Source of the DNA: JANQPA01 sp964548175
Lineage (GTDB): Bacteria > Bacteroidota > Bacteroidia > Chitinophagales > Saprospiraceae
Assembly: GCA_964548175.1 (NCBI GenBank)
Contig: CAZJQS010000030.1
Location: forward strand, 1-64,000
Reading direction: 5' to 3'
DNA length: 64,000 bases
The position numbers and the translations under genes were made by a program. The notes beneath the pieces are model-generated. The model saw only the letters and a program-made list of their open reading frames with translations. It was not told where the DNA came from and did not search any database. Of the stretch, positions 26,614-35,901 are shown in pieces; position 1 is the first letter of the stretch; each line of letters begins with the position of its first letter.

Positions 26614-27480
26614 TTACGCTATCCCGCCTTTATACTTATAGATTTGCCAGCTATTGTAGGCATTGTGAAAAACGATGTAAAAAATCGGCCCTAAACCGGT
26701 AATCGGATCGATAAATGTTAACGCCACCCATAAGGCAAACATGGTATTTTTTCTACCTAAAGCCAGCCCGTTTTCCAAAAATAAGGTCCTTCCTCCGATC
26801 CATTCGCCGATCTTGAATTGTAGCAAACATACCAATCCAATACCAAAAGCGATATGTAAAAACTCATACCAGGCCGTTTGCTCATCATTAAGTATGTAGT
26901 TCGAAGCATTCGCCGAGGCAATAAAAACATTTGACAAAAAGAGGTAGTACGGCAATCCGCTGAACTTCCTGAACCAGGCGCTCAAAAGTACCGAAAAATT
27001 CCGCACCAACTGGGCCAGGATCAAGGGGATAAACACCACCTGCGCCACCGGCATCAATACCTCCAGCGCATTAATGTTCCCTTCCACTGTCAGCACCAAA
27101 GGCAAGGTAAAGGGGATCACCAGCGCCATCACCGGACTCGTCAGAATGACAGAGGCAGTGACAAAACCGACCTTCCGCTTCATCAATAAAGCAATCACCG
27201 GAGCCCCGGCCGCTGTAGGAGCAGAAGCAATCACAAAAGCCGCCGACGCCACCGTAGAACTGATGGGACGGATCAGGTAAAACAATAGCAGCGGGAGGCC
27301 TATATTCAGCAAAAGTACTTTTAGATGGTTCGCTGTTATAATGTATCGATCGATCTTTACTTCCAGGAAAGCAAAAAACAACATCAGCATCAGAGAATAG
27401 CGGATCAGGAAAGTCAGATGATGACCGACCGGAAGAAAGATGCCCAGTAGAATGGAAACAAAAATCAGTACAGATTTCAA
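26614..27480 (-). CDS. bile acid:sodium symporter (BASS)-like membrane transporter
   Basis: 288 residues with eight to ten hydrophobic segments. The pattern VIASAPTAAGAPVIALLMKRK in the middle and GLALGRKNTMFALWVALTF near the end correspond to the two broken-helix motifs of the BASS/arsenite-permease-like superfamily that form the Na+ and substrate sites. Members carry bile acids, pantoate, pyruvate or other organic anions; the substrate here is unknown. The only upstream start in frame is TTG at 27480; the next ATG would remove the first helix. A family A element lies 38 bases upstream. Convergent with the remnant gene at 25978-26609. Confidence 0.75.
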   Translation of the reverse strand: MKSVLIFVSILLGIFLPVGHHLTFLIRYSLMLMLFFAFLEVKIDRYIITANHLKVLLLNIGLPLLLFYLIRPISSTVASAAFVIASAPTAAGAPVIALLMKRKVGFVTASVILTSPVMALVIPFTLPLVLTVEGNINALEVLMPVAQVVFIPLILAQLVRNFSVLLSAWFRKFSGLPYYLFLSNVFIASANASNYILNDEQTAWYEFLHIAFGIGLVCLLQFKIGEWIGGRTLFLENGLALGRKNTMFALWVALTFIDPITGLGPIFYIVFHNAYNSWQIYKYKGGIA

Positions 27481-27517
27481 ATTTTCTCGTTGACCTGGTT
27501 GGTAAAAAATACAAAAT

Positions 27518-27696
27518 GGGGTTGTGCAAAAAGTCAGTTGCTCCTCCCGCCTGACGGCGGGTAGGTTTGCGCTGCTTAAATAATTCTATTTTTTGAATTT
27601 TTTGCCGAAGAAAATCTATGATTTTCTTCGGCAAAAAACTCAAAAAAGAACCTTATTAGCTGCACAAACGAGTACTATTACTTTTAACACAACCCC
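27518..27696. repeat. family A palindromic element, copy 2 (179 bp)
   Basis: The ends are GGGGTTGTGCAAAAAGTCA and a partly decayed TACTTTTAACACAACCCC. The core hairpin is TTTTTGCCGAAGAAAATC joined to GATTTTCTTCGGCAAAAA. An internal CGCCTGACGGCGGGTAGG matches copy 1, but its partner on the right side is lost. It lies between two minus-strand genes. Confidence 0.85.
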
Positions 27697-27753
27697 TATT
27701 TTACAATTAACCCCTCACTGCATCAGGAGTTTGTATCCCTTTAGAAAATTTTA

Positions 27754-29589
27754 CTATCGTTTAAAAAACATGCCCGACCCTACTCTGTTCTCGCTTCTCC
27801 ACTCAGGCATCCAAAAGTACCGCTTCACGCCTTCTTCCTTAGTATCCCGATCCTGGATCATCACATTCAGGCGGAAAGTTTGCCAGTTGTCGCCTTGCTT
27901 TTCCCGGATGTAGCTGACCGGAATAGCCGCTTCCATTTGATAGCCGCCGGCAGTAGGGACACACTTAACTTTTGTTCCCTCCGGTAGCCCTTCCATACCA
28001 TTAGACGGCCCCATTTTTCCATCCGTTTCGGGCCCCATGGTGAAATAAAAAGAATTTCTATACCAGCCGTCCCCCTGATCCATAGCGCTCCGCTCCATAG
28101 GCTCGGCATTGAGGATAATGCCGATCTGATCCTGGTTCCAGGTAGATTGCTGTTCGTCAACCATCAGTTGGTCGTCTTCGATCTTAGCGGCTACATAGAC
28201 GAATTGATCATCCTGTGCCACGCCAAACCGGCCGGAAGCGGAAGCCATACCTTCAGGTTTGATCTCATAAGGCAATTCCTTCCAATCATCTAAATTACCA
28301 TTGATGTTCAACCCTTTTTGCGGCTTAGCAGGCTGCAGTTTTTTCTCTACCCCCAGGCTATACTTAAAGGGAACCTCTATTCGGGGTAAATCATCCCCTT
28401 CATAGCTTATTTTAGCTGAAAAAGGGATATCTCCTCCCTTTTCCGCTTTGCGATTGGGACGTTTTTCAATTTCCAGGTCTACAAAGCCAACAGAGTTAGG
28501 CGCCACCTTGATCTTGTTTTCACTTAAGGAAGTTTTGTAATACCAACTGAAGCCGGTATTCAATTTAACCTCCATCGGCCAGTCGGCATCGTTGGTTATC
28601 TTAATGCGCACCTTTCCCTCATCAAAGTTTTTGTCTGCATAGACCGGAAAAAGCGTGATCGGGTTGCGTCCGGAAATGGAAGTGATGTAATCCCATTTTT
28701 CTTCATTGACCAAATCCTGGTCAAAAACACCTTCCAGTTGAATGTTGGCTATGATCGGGCCGTCGTCGGTCATTGTTACCCAAACGACATGGTCAAATTC
28801 ACCGAATTCCGGACCGCGCAGAGGACTTCCCCCACCCGTAGTGGCCAGCATAATATAGTTCCCATTATTATATTCGTAGCGCACATAATGATGGCGATGG
28901 CCGGCAAAAACGGTATGATTGCGATCCGCCAGCAGTTTTTCCACATCCGGCCAGCGTAAGGTTTCCGAATTTTGCACCCAGAGCGGCTGGTGCATAAACA
29001 GCAAGGTCCATTTTACCTCTTTGTTTTCTTCCAGCGTCTTCTTGATCCACTCGTATTGCTCATCCCCGATAGTGCCTCGACCGGCGCCGCGATAGTTGTC
29101 TTCAGAATCCAGCGCCATGAAAAGCACGTCTTTGTACTTGAAATAGTAATGCGTAGGCCCGAAGCGCTTTTTCCAGAAGTCCTGCATGACTTTGTTGGTG
29201 ATGTCATGGTTGCCGGGTACGTAGAAAAAAGGCATTTCAAGCTGTTCGATGAAGCCGTCGAACTCCTCCCATTCCCTGATCAGCTGATCTTCATCTTCGG
29301 TATATCCTTCGATCAGGTCGCCCACGCTCATCACAAATTCGGGCTGGAGGAGGTTCAGCCGCTTTACCCCTTCCATGAATATCCCCGGGCGGTGCCCACC
29401 GGTGCGGTCGGTTACGATGGCAAACTGGAAATTGCCGGGATCGTTGTTCAGGTCCAGACTAGTCCAGGGCGCGGGGCCCTCGGGTTCGATGATCTCTAAA
29501 GTGGCTTTGTTGCCGTATTTATTGGATTGCCCTAACAGCAGGCCGGAGCATAAAACGATCAGAATAAAAATTGGAATAATGCGATTCAT
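27754..29589 (-). CDS. secreted metallophosphoesterase with C-terminal CBM9-like domain
   Basis: 611 residues from the ATG at 29589, followed by signal peptide NRIIPIFILIVLCSGLLLGQ. The calcineurin-like domain shows FAIVTDRTGGH (a degenerate D-x-H metal motif), VMSVGDLIEGY (GDxxxG), FFYVPGNHDIT (GNHD), LLFMHQPLW and TVFAGHRHHY (GHxH). After a linker there is a CBM9-like sugar-binding domain (about 470-611): LNINGNLDDWKELPYE, VYVAAKIEDDQL and WNQDQIGIILNAEP. This suggests that it acts on phosphorylated or sulfated glycan-linked material outside the cell; the substrate is an inference. The first metal Asp-x-His appears altered to Asp-Arg-Thr, which deserves checking. Confidence 0.88.
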   Translation of the reverse strand: MNRIIPIFILIVLCSGLLLGQSNKYGNKATLEIIEPEGPAPWTSLDLNNDPGNFQFAIVTDRTGGHRPGIFMEGVKRLNLLQPEFVMSVGDLIEGYTEDEDQLIREWEEFDGFIEQLEMPFFYVPGNHDITNKVMQDFWKKRFGPTHYYFKYKDVLFMALDSEDNYRGAGRGTIGDEQYEWIKKTLEENKEVKWTLLFMHQPLWVQNSETLRWPDVEKLLADRNHTVFAGHRHHYVRYEYNNGNYIMLATTGGGSPLRGPEFGEFDHVVWVTMTDDGPIIANIQLEGVFDQDLVNEEKWDYITSISGRNPITLFPVYADKNFDEGKVRIKITNDADWPMEVKLNTGFSWYYKTSLSENKIKVAPNSVGFVDLEIEKRPNRKAEKGGDIPFSAKISYEGDDLPRIEVPFKYSLGVEKKLQPAKPQKGLNINGNLDDWKELPYEIKPEGMASASGRFGVAQDDQFVYVAAKIEDDQLMVDEQQSTWNQDQIGIILNAEPMERSAMDQGDGWYRNSFYFTMGPETDGKMGPSNGMEGLPEGTKVKCVPTAGGYQMEAAIPVSYIREKQGDNWQTFRLNVMIQDRDTKEEGVKRYFWMPEWRSENRVGSGMFFKR

Positions 29590-29823
29590 GGTAATACAGT
29601 TATTTTGGAGTAAAAATACGCGCACATAAAATGCCAAAAAAAGTTTGTGAGTTAAATTAAAATGAAGTTTACATAAAGAATGATTATTTTTTGACGTGAA
29701 GGGACGCATATCCATTGGATTTTCGCAGCAGAAAAAACGTAAGATCTGCTTCTTTCCGCATCAAAAAGGATTTGTAAATATCAGCATTTAAACAGAAATT
29801 AGCCCAATCAACCAACACACCTT

Positions 29824-30936
29824 ATGAAAAACTTCAGCCGCTACCTGGTCATCGCGTTGTCCATTCTGGTTGTAGGCGCTTTGATGTATGTTTTCAGCAA
29901 TATCGTCATGTACGTGCTTATTTCCTGGGTGCTCGCCATGCTTGGCCAGCCGCTGATGAACTTTTTTAAGCAATACCTCAAGATCGGCAAAGTCAAAGCC
30001 GGCCCTAACACGGCCGCCATTTTGACCCTGATCACCTACTTCATCGCCATTGTGTTGCTGGTCATGTTGTTTGTACCGCTAATCATCCAGCAGGCTACTA
30101 ACTTAGCTGAGGTCGACTATGCTGAGCTTTCTAAAGCGCTGGAAGAACCCATCAGCCAGGTCAACGCCTGGCTGATCGAACATGGCGTGGACCCGGAGAC
30201 GGCCGATCTGAATCAATCGCTTCGGGATGCCTTCAACAGCACCTTCCAGCCCGGAATGATCGCCAATTTTCTCAGCTCGACCTTGTCGGCCGCCGGAAGT
30301 ATCTTCTTCGCCGTTTTTTCCATCGTCTTCATTACCTTTTTCTTCCTCAAGGAACGTGGTTTATTCGATGATTTCGTGCTGGCCATTTTACCCGATAAAT
30401 ACGACAAGCAAGTCCAGGAAGTCTTCGATGATTCCGGCTATTTGCTCAGCCGGTATTTTGGAGGCATTCTTACGCAAATTACCATTATTACCTTATACAC
30501 GTGGATCGCCTTAAGCATTTTTGGCGTCAAAAATGCGTTAATCATAGGCCTCTTTGCGGCTATTATTAATGTTATTCCTTATATCGGCCCGTTGCTGGGC
30601 GCCATTTTCGCGGTTTTTATTACCATCTCTTCCAACCTGGACCTGGAATTTTACAACGAAATGCTGCCCTTACTGATCACAGTAGTGGCGATCTTTGCGA
30701 GTATGCAACTTTTGGATAACGTCATCCTTCAACCCTTGATCTTTTCCCGCAGTGTGCTGGCTCACCCGCTGGAGATCTTTTTGGTCATTTTGATGGGAGC
30801 CCAACTGTACGGTATCCTGGGCATGGTGCTGGCCATTCCAACTTACACCGTCATTCGGGTGATTGCGAAGGAATTTCTGAATAAGTTTAAGATCGTGCAA
30901 AAACTTACCGGTAAGATGAAAGAAGTTGTGGACTAG
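29824..30936 (+). CDS. AI-2E-family (PF01594) membrane permease
   Basis: 370 residues with about eight membrane helices in the AI-2E/YdiK/PerM arrangement. It begins with two helices (VIALSILVVGALMYVFSNIVM, ISWVLAMLGQPLMNFF), then has a soluble helical domain (about 95-150) and a C-terminal bundle. The latter contains GGILTQITIITLYTWIAL, NVIPYIGPLLGAIFAVF (the family signature IPYxGPxxG) and LQPLIFSRSVLAHPLEIFLV. Some members work as Na+(Li+)/H+ antiporters and others export autoinducer-2; the role here is unknown. Inner membrane. It is a single gene in front of the FAS1 lipoprotein. Confidence 0.92.
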   Translation: MKNFSRYLVIALSILVVGALMYVFSNIVMYVLISWVLAMLGQPLMNFFKQYLKIGKVKAGPNTAAILTLITYFIAIVLLVMLFVPLIIQQATNLAEVDYAELSKALEEPISQVNAWLIEHGVDPETADLNQSLRDAFNSTFQPGMIANFLSSTLSAAGSIFFAVFSIVFITFFFLKERGLFDDFVLAILPDKYDKQVQEVFDDSGYLLSRYFGGILTQITIITLYTWIALSIFGVKNALIIGLFAAIINVIPYIGPLLGAIFAVFITISSNLDLEFYNEMLPLLITVVAIFASMQLLDNVILQPLIFSRSVLAHPLEIFLVILMGAQLYGILGMVLAIPTYTVIRVIAKEFLNKFKIVQKLTGKMKEVVD

Positions 30937-31121
30937 GATCAATAATCAAAAAACCAACATCCGGCATCCGGCATCAAAAAATTGCCCCCTTAACACTAAT
31001 TATCACCTTTTGTAAAAAATTGTCCAAACCTTCACTTATCCATTTTCCCCGACAAACATATTCCCACTTTCAGAGTTACAACACTGAACACGCAATCATT
31101 TTCATACCAAAAATTGAATCA

Positions 31122-32081
31122 ATGAGAAACACATTTTTTCTTCCTGCTCTCCTACTGACCGTACTGAGCAGTTTCGTATTCGTATCTTGTGATAACGACG
31201 ATGATGACATCGCACCGCAAACACCTAATATCGTTGAATTCGTCCAGGACAATAGCGATTTCAGCCTTCTGGCCGAAGCCGTTGTCAAAGCTGAACTGGC
31301 CGACCTGCTATCCAATACCGGGCCATACACCGTATTCGCTCCATCCAATTCCTCCTTCCAGGCATTTCTTTTCCAGGCAGGTTTCAATTCGGTGGAAGAA
31401 ACACCCAAAGAAGTTCTGGAAGAGATCCTAGCTAACCATGTGATCGCAGGCGAATTCCGCGCGGCTGACTTATCGAACGCTTACTACACCACACTGAGTG
31501 TTCCTGACTTTGATAACACCATTAACTCCAGCATTTACGTCAATATCGATAACGGAGTATTGATCAACGGCCAGTCTGGCGTCGATCAAGCTGATGTGGA
31601 GGTTTCCAACGGCATTATCCATGTCGTTAATGCAGTGATCGAACCTGCAACCGTGGTTACCTTTGCCACCGCCGATCCCAATTTCAGCTCCCTGGCGGCT
31701 GCACTGACCGTTCCAGGCTTGAATACCAATTTCGTTGAGGTACTCAATGGAGACGGTCCTTACACCGTATTCGCACCGACCAATGCCGCCTTCCAGGCAC
31801 TGCTGGATAGCAATCCCGACTGGAATGCCGTATCAGATATCCCCCTGGCAACCCTTGAAGCCGTATTGCTCTACCACGTCGCCAATGGCAACGTGCGCTC
31901 CGAAGACCTTACCGACGATATGACAGTAACCACACTGTCTAATAACGCCGGTTTTGAGATCGACCTTGACCAAAATCCACCGATGATCACCGCCGGACAA
32001 AATACAGCGGATATTATCGTGACGGATGTGCAATCTCAGAATGGAGTGATCCATGTTATCAATGCCGTGATACTGCCGTAA
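31122..32081 (+). CDS. lipoprotein with two FAS1 (fasciclin) domains
   Basis: 319 residues from the ATG at 31122. The signal peptide ends in a lipobox (FVFVSC at about residue 24-25), then an acidic spacer of Asp residues typical of surface-exposed Bacteroidota lipoproteins. FAS1 domain 1 (about 40-175) has TGPYTVFAPSNSSFQAFL and NGIIHVVNAVIEP. Domain 2 (about 180-319) has DGPYTVFAPTNAAFQALL and NGVIHVINAVILP. The two repeats are similar enough to reflect tandem duplication. Likely adhesion or matrix contact. A family A element follows 28 bases after the stop codon. Confidence 0.93.
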   Translation: MRNTFFLPALLLTVLSSFVFVSCDNDDDDIAPQTPNIVEFVQDNSDFSLLAEAVVKAELADLLSNTGPYTVFAPSNSSFQAFLFQAGFNSVEETPKEVLEEILANHVIAGEFRAADLSNAYYTTLSVPDFDNTINSSIYVNIDNGVLINGQSGVDQADVEVSNGIIHVVNAVIEPATVVTFATADPNFSSLAAALTVPGLNTNFVEVLNGDGPYTVFAPTNAAFQALLDSNPDWNAVSDIPLATLEAVLLYHVANGNVRSEDLTDDMTVTTLSNNAGFEIDLDQNPPMITAGQNTADIIVTDVQSQNGVIHVINAVILP

Positions 32082-32109
32082 ATTGGATATTGTATATTGG
32101 ATGTTGGAT

Positions 32110-32268
32110 GGGGTTGTGTAAAAAGTCAGTTGCTCTTTTTGCACGGCTTAAATAATTCTATTTTTTGAGTTTTTTGCCGAAGAAAATCTGTGATTTTCTT
32201 CGGCAAAAAACTCAAAAAAGAATTTTATTAGCTGCGCAAAAGAGTACAATGACTTTTTACACAACCCC
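32110..32268. repeat. family A palindromic element, copy 3 (159 bp)
   Basis: The best-preserved copy: the ends GGGGTTGTGTAAAAAGTCA and TGACTTTTTACACAACCCC are perfect 19-bp inverted repeats. The core is TTTTTTGCCGAAGAAAATC opposite GATTTTCTTCGGCAAAAAA, flanked by TTTTTTGAG and CTCAAAAAA. The GC-rich internal arms of copy 1 are absent. It separates two co-directional lipoprotein genes. Confidence 0.9.
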
Positions 32269-32349
32269 TTCTGTTTTTCGACAGCTAAAATGTACAACCT
32301 ACCCAACTGTTTTTAAGAAAAACATGGTCTATTTCATAAAATCCTGACC

Positions 32350-33117
32350 ATGAAACACTCAAAATTAGCTTTGCTCCTCCTCCTGTCATCGGTTTTTGCC
32401 TGTGAAAAAGATCAGGTCGGACTTACTCAGGAAAATCTTTTTGGTTTTTGGCGCTACCAATCAGGCATCAACTTGCAGGTATTCGATAATCAGTCCGACT
32501 TATTTCCCATCGCCCATCTGGAGTTGCTTGAAAACCTGACTATGAACGGCTTTACCTCCCGCAATACATTCAACGGCACTTACACTTATAATGACTCGGG
32601 AAATATTCAACTGAACATCCAGGCCATGACCCGGGTAGCCGACACACCATGGTCGGCGGAATTCACCAATATGCTGGAAGCTGTGCGAACTTATCGTATT
32701 GAAGAAAATCAGCTGATCCTGACCGATCCCGAGAGCGGCAACGAATACACTTTTCTAAAAATAAACGACAATACCTGTCGGCCCGTGATTAATGACCGGG
32801 AGGCTTACGCTAATGCCCAAACTGATCCTTATGACTTGCTAGAGATCAATACATTTGACACCTGCCTGGAAGTCCTCATCGGCTACGGCGGCGGTTGCCG
32901 GGGCATCGAGATAGAGCTGATCGGCGCGGAAGACTATGCGGAATCCGAGCCTCCTCAATTGGGCGTAAAAATCGTAGTGGATGATGATGACATGTGCGAG
33001 GCCTATATCAGGGAATACTTCTATTTTGATCTGACGGAGCTGCAATATGAAGATTCCGACCAACTAATCTTGAATATTGATTCCTGGAAGGACCAGATAA
33101 TCATCAATTACGAATAA
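32350..33117 (+). CDS. lipoprotein of unknown function
   Basis: 255 residues. The N-terminus MKHSKLALLLLLSSVFACEK is a lipoprotein signal with lipobox VFAC. The following ENLFGFWRYQSG resembles the opening of lipocalin-like Bacteroidota lipoproteins ('l.G.W....'), then FNGTYTYNDSGNIQLNIQ and YRIEENQLILTDPE continue such a beta-barrel. The second half (after about 150) holds LEVLIGYGGGCRGIEIELIG, pairs of cysteines, and DQLILNIDSWKDQIIINYE at the end; I do not recognise it. Probably a surface lipoprotein; the upstream family A element may insulate its transcription. Confidence 0.65.
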   Translation: MKHSKLALLLLLSSVFACEKDQVGLTQENLFGFWRYQSGINLQVFDNQSDLFPIAHLELLENLTMNGFTSRNTFNGTYTYNDSGNIQLNIQAMTRVADTPWSAEFTNMLEAVRTYRIEENQLILTDPESGNEYTFLKINDNTCRPVINDREAYANAQTDPYDLLEINTFDTCLEVLIGYGGGCRGIEIELIGAEDYAESEPPQLGVKIVVDDDDMCEAYIREYFYFDLTELQYEDSDQLILNIDSWKDQIIINYE

Positions 33118-33169
33118 AAAAGAAGCAAGGGACATCCCTTAAATCGAATAAAAAAGCGGGAGTTTTTAT

Positions 33170-34333
33170 TCATAAACTAAACTCGTTTTTTTCTTCAATT
33201 TCCTGAAACTTACTCCAGGCTTCCTCAGCAAGTTTATGTGTCAGCATTTCCACGTAATAGCTACCGACTGCGGGATCGATTACCCGGTTCAGATAACTCT
33301 CCATCTTCAGCAGATGCTGTACATTTCGGGCGATACGTGAGGTAAAAGGCGTAGGCGACTCTTTTTTTCCCATATTTGCCGGGCGGACATATAGCCGATC
33401 CGCGCCGCCGATCACCGCCGACATGGCCTGGGTGGTCGCTTTGATCATATTGGTATACATATCTTCTTCCTGCGTTTCCCGCGCCAGGTGCACTTCGACG
33501 GTGGGCATCTGGTTCGGATTGACGTCATGCGCTTTCAGGATGTTCCCCCAGAGTAAACGGAAGGCCCGAAGCTTGGCAATTTCTACGAAAAAGCTGGTGC
33601 TGATGGAAATCGCAAACTGCATATGGTTGTTGACCAACTCCGGAGATAACCCTTTTTCATTCAGGTAAGACAAGTATTCGTTCCCTTTAGCCAGGATATA
33701 GCCGAGCTCGCGGCTGGAATATTCGTTGCCGCCGTGAAAAGTACGACCGTTGACCTGCAGGATCTTGAATTCGGGTAAATTTTCCTGACAGAACAGGATG
33801 CATTTCTGCATCTTATCCATAGGGGGATCCACCCAGTCCAGAATGGGATCAAAGTCAATAGAACCTTTTATGGTCTTAGGGTCTTTACCCGTTTCTTTAA
33901 TGCGTTGGTAAACCTGATGCAGAAGCTGCACCGGATTTTTATCCGCATAGAACTGCTCAAAATGTGTAGAAATGAAATCCAGCTCGATGCCGTCCAGCAG
34001 TTTGGCCACTCCATCCTGCTTTGGATCTTTGGTGAGTTGAAACAACAGTGCCTGGGCGCCTCCTTTTAGTGCATTCAAAGCAGCTTTATTGGCCGCTTCC
34101 AGATCGTCATGGATGATATATTCGCCGGTCTCCCACTCGTTATCCGTTTTGCCGTTCCAGGGAACAGAAACAGCAGATATCTGGTCATCGGGATGATAAA
34201 AGGAGTCCAGGGTGATGTTATCTTCGAGTTGCCATTCCAAGTCAGATAAAGGTCGGCCTTTCAGGTCTTTCTCCACTTTTTTCAGCCATTCTTCCTTGCT
34301 TATTTTGGGAAAATCATCAAAAATGGTTTGCAT
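33170..34333 (-). CDS. mutA: methylmalonyl-CoA mutase small-subunit-like protein without cobalamin domain
   Basis: 387 residues matching the TIM-barrel part of the methylmalonyl-CoA mutase small chain. Features are an N-terminal FPKISKEEWLKKVEKDLKGR, the barrel piece GAQALLFQL, FHGGNEYSSRELGYILAKG, FFVEIAKLRAFRLLWGNIL and SRIARNVQHLLKMESYLNRV, then DPAVGSYYVEMLTHKLAEEAW. The chain stops right after the barrel (EEKNEFSL), where full-length small subunits continue into a B12-like domain of about 200 residues. Shorter forms like this exist in Bacteroidota. The small subunit is structural and partners the catalytic MutB, which is not in this window. Role: propionate and succinyl-CoA interconversion. 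Confidence 0.85.
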   Translation of the reverse strand: MQTIFDDFPKISKEEWLKKVEKDLKGRPLSDLEWQLEDNITLDSFYHPDDQISAVSVPWNGKTDNEWETGEYIIHDDLEAANKAALNALKGGAQALLFQLTKDPKQDGVAKLLDGIELDFISTHFEQFYADKNPVQLLHQVYQRIKETGKDPKTIKGSIDFDPILDWVDPPMDKMQKCILFCQENLPEFKILQVNGRTFHGGNEYSSRELGYILAKGNEYLSYLNEKGLSPELVNNHMQFAISISTSFFVEIAKLRAFRLLWGNILKAHDVNPNQMPTVEVHLARETQEEDMYTNMIKATTQAMSAVIGGADRLYVRPANMGKKESPTPFTSRIARNVQHLLKMESYLNRVIDPAVGSYYVEMLTHKLAEEAWSKFQEIEEKNEFSL

Positions 34334-34652
34334 ATAGTGTGTAGTTTAACTTCGTAGGAGTTATTTTGTTAAGTGCTTACACAAAAATATTAAAAGATAA
34401 TTTGCCGCCCAGGAGGTGGCAAATTATCTTTTAATATAGGTTTTGTTGGCGCCTAAGGCGCCAACAAAACCTATATTTGATTTGGTTTGCTCTTAGAGAA
34501 ATAAAGATAGCTGTTTTAGGGAATTAAAAAGATGAGATTGATCATTATTTTTATTGGTGATTTGGCGGGGGTAGTGTAAGCGCTATAGACTCCCTGCCGG
34601 CGAGGCGGCATTTAGGAAGCCTCCTTAACAGGTCACGAATCAAAGCAAAATC
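34334..34652. other. divergent intergenic region containing a family B element
   Basis: 319 bases between mutA and the cysteine desulfurase gene. Apart from the palindromic element at 34373-34478 no gene is seen. The right part (34480-34640) presumably carries the desulfurase promoter. Confidence 0.4.
34373..34478. repeat. family B palindromic element, copy 1
   Basis: It opens with GTGCTTACACAAAAATAT. It has a first hairpin with arms AAAGATAATTTGCC and GGCAAATTATCTTT, and a second hairpin TATAGGTTTTGTTGGCGCC / GGCGCCAACAAAACCTATA. It lies in the divergent region between mutA and the cysteine desulfurase gene; partial copies are at 36571 and 63843. Confidence 0.85.
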
Positions 34653-35852
34653 ATGCAGAAAAACTTCATATACCTCGACTATAATGCAACTACGCCCACT
34701 GATCCCAGGGTCGTGGACGCCATGCTGCCCTATTTTTACGAGCGGCCCGGCAACGCCGCCAGTCGCTCCCACGCCTGGGGGTGGATGGCCGAAGAAGCCG
34801 TCGATCAGGCCCGCAAAGACCTTGCTGAGCTGATCAATGCTTCGGCGGAAGAAATCATTTTCACCTCCGGCGCCACCGAATCGGACAATCTGGCCATTAA
34901 AGGCGTTTTCGAGAGGTATCACCGCAAAGGAAACCACATCATAACCGTCCTGACCGAGCACAACGCCGTACTGGATGCCTGTTATGCTATAGAGAAAAAA
35001 GGCGGGGAAGTCACTTATATGGAGGTTAATGAAAACGGGCAAATCGACCCGGAAGAACTGGATAAAGCCATCCGCCCGGACACCATACTGGTATCGATTA
35101 TGTGGGCCAACAATGAGACCGGCGTTATCCAACCCATGAAAACTATTGGGGAAATCTGTGAAAAGCATGGTGTACTGTTAATGAGCGACGCCACTCAGGC
35201 CGTAGGAAAAATACCTGTTGATCCCGCTGCTGACGGTGTGCATTTGCTGGCCTTTTCCGCCCACAAAATGTATGGTCCCAAGGGCATCGGCGCTCTGTAT
35301 GTGCGTAAGCGGAATCCCAGGGTTAAACTATCGGCCCAGATTCACGGTGGCGGCCATGAGCAGGGTATGCGTTCCGGCACCCTAAACGTTCCGGCTATTG
35401 TCGGCTTTGGCCATGCGGCAGCTATTGCGGCTCAGGAAATGAATACCGAAGCAGAACGGCTCCGGCAATTGCGTGACCGTTTGGAGCATCATTTGCTTGA
35501 AGCTATTGAAGAATCCTTTATCAACGGTCATCCAACAGAACGGCTTCCTCATGTGACCAACATTGCCTTCCGCCATGTAGAATCGGAGGGACTGATGATG
35601 ACGCTCAAGCACGATCTGGCCATTGCTTCGGGCTCGGCTTGTACGTCGGCTTCATTGGACCCTTCTCATGTGCTGTTAGCTATGGGGCTAAGTGAAGATA
35701 TGGCGCACTGCTCTGTAAGGATCAGCCTTGGTCGTTTCACGAATGAAAAAGATATCGATGTGGCAGCGAAAAAGATCATAGAAGCCGTGGAGCATGCCCG
35801 GTCTATTAGCCCGATTTGGACGTTGTTTAAAGAAGGAATGTTAGATAGTTGA
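34653..35852 (+). CDS. iscS: cysteine desulfurase, IscS/NifS type
   Basis: 399 residues. This PLP enzyme takes sulfur from cysteine for Fe-S clusters and tRNA thiolation. Visible features are IYLDYNATTPTDPRV at the start, FTSGATESDNLA (phosphate cup), TEHNAVLDAC with the PLP-stacking His, and MWANNETGVIQP. The PLP Lys205 is in FSAHKMYGPKG, and the persulfide Cys330 is in ASGSACTSAS. The final WTLFKEGM matches IscS-type C-termini. Length is normal. A HesB/IscA-like scaffold gene follows on the same strand, with a 160-bp inverted-repeat element inserted between. IscU and ferredoxin genes are not next to it. Confidence 0.94.
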   Translation: MQKNFIYLDYNATTPTDPRVVDAMLPYFYERPGNAASRSHAWGWMAEEAVDQARKDLAELINASAEEIIFTSGATESDNLAIKGVFERYHRKGNHIITVLTEHNAVLDACYAIEKKGGEVTYMEVNENGQIDPEELDKAIRPDTILVSIMWANNETGVIQPMKTIGEICEKHGVLLMSDATQAVGKIPVDPAADGVHLLAFSAHKMYGPKGIGALYVRKRNPRVKLSAQIHGGGHEQGMRSGTLNVPAIVGFGHAAAIAAQEMNTEAERLRQLRDRLEHHLLEAIEESFINGHPTERLPHVTNIAFRHVESEGLMMTLKHDLAIASGSACTSASLDPSHVLLAMGLSEDMAHCSVRISLGRFTNEKDIDVAAKKIIEAVEHARSISPIWTLFKEGMLDS

Positions 35853-35901
35853 GGTGGTAGAAAAAGACTCCCTCCTTTTTTCACAACCTCAACTTTATTT
35901 T

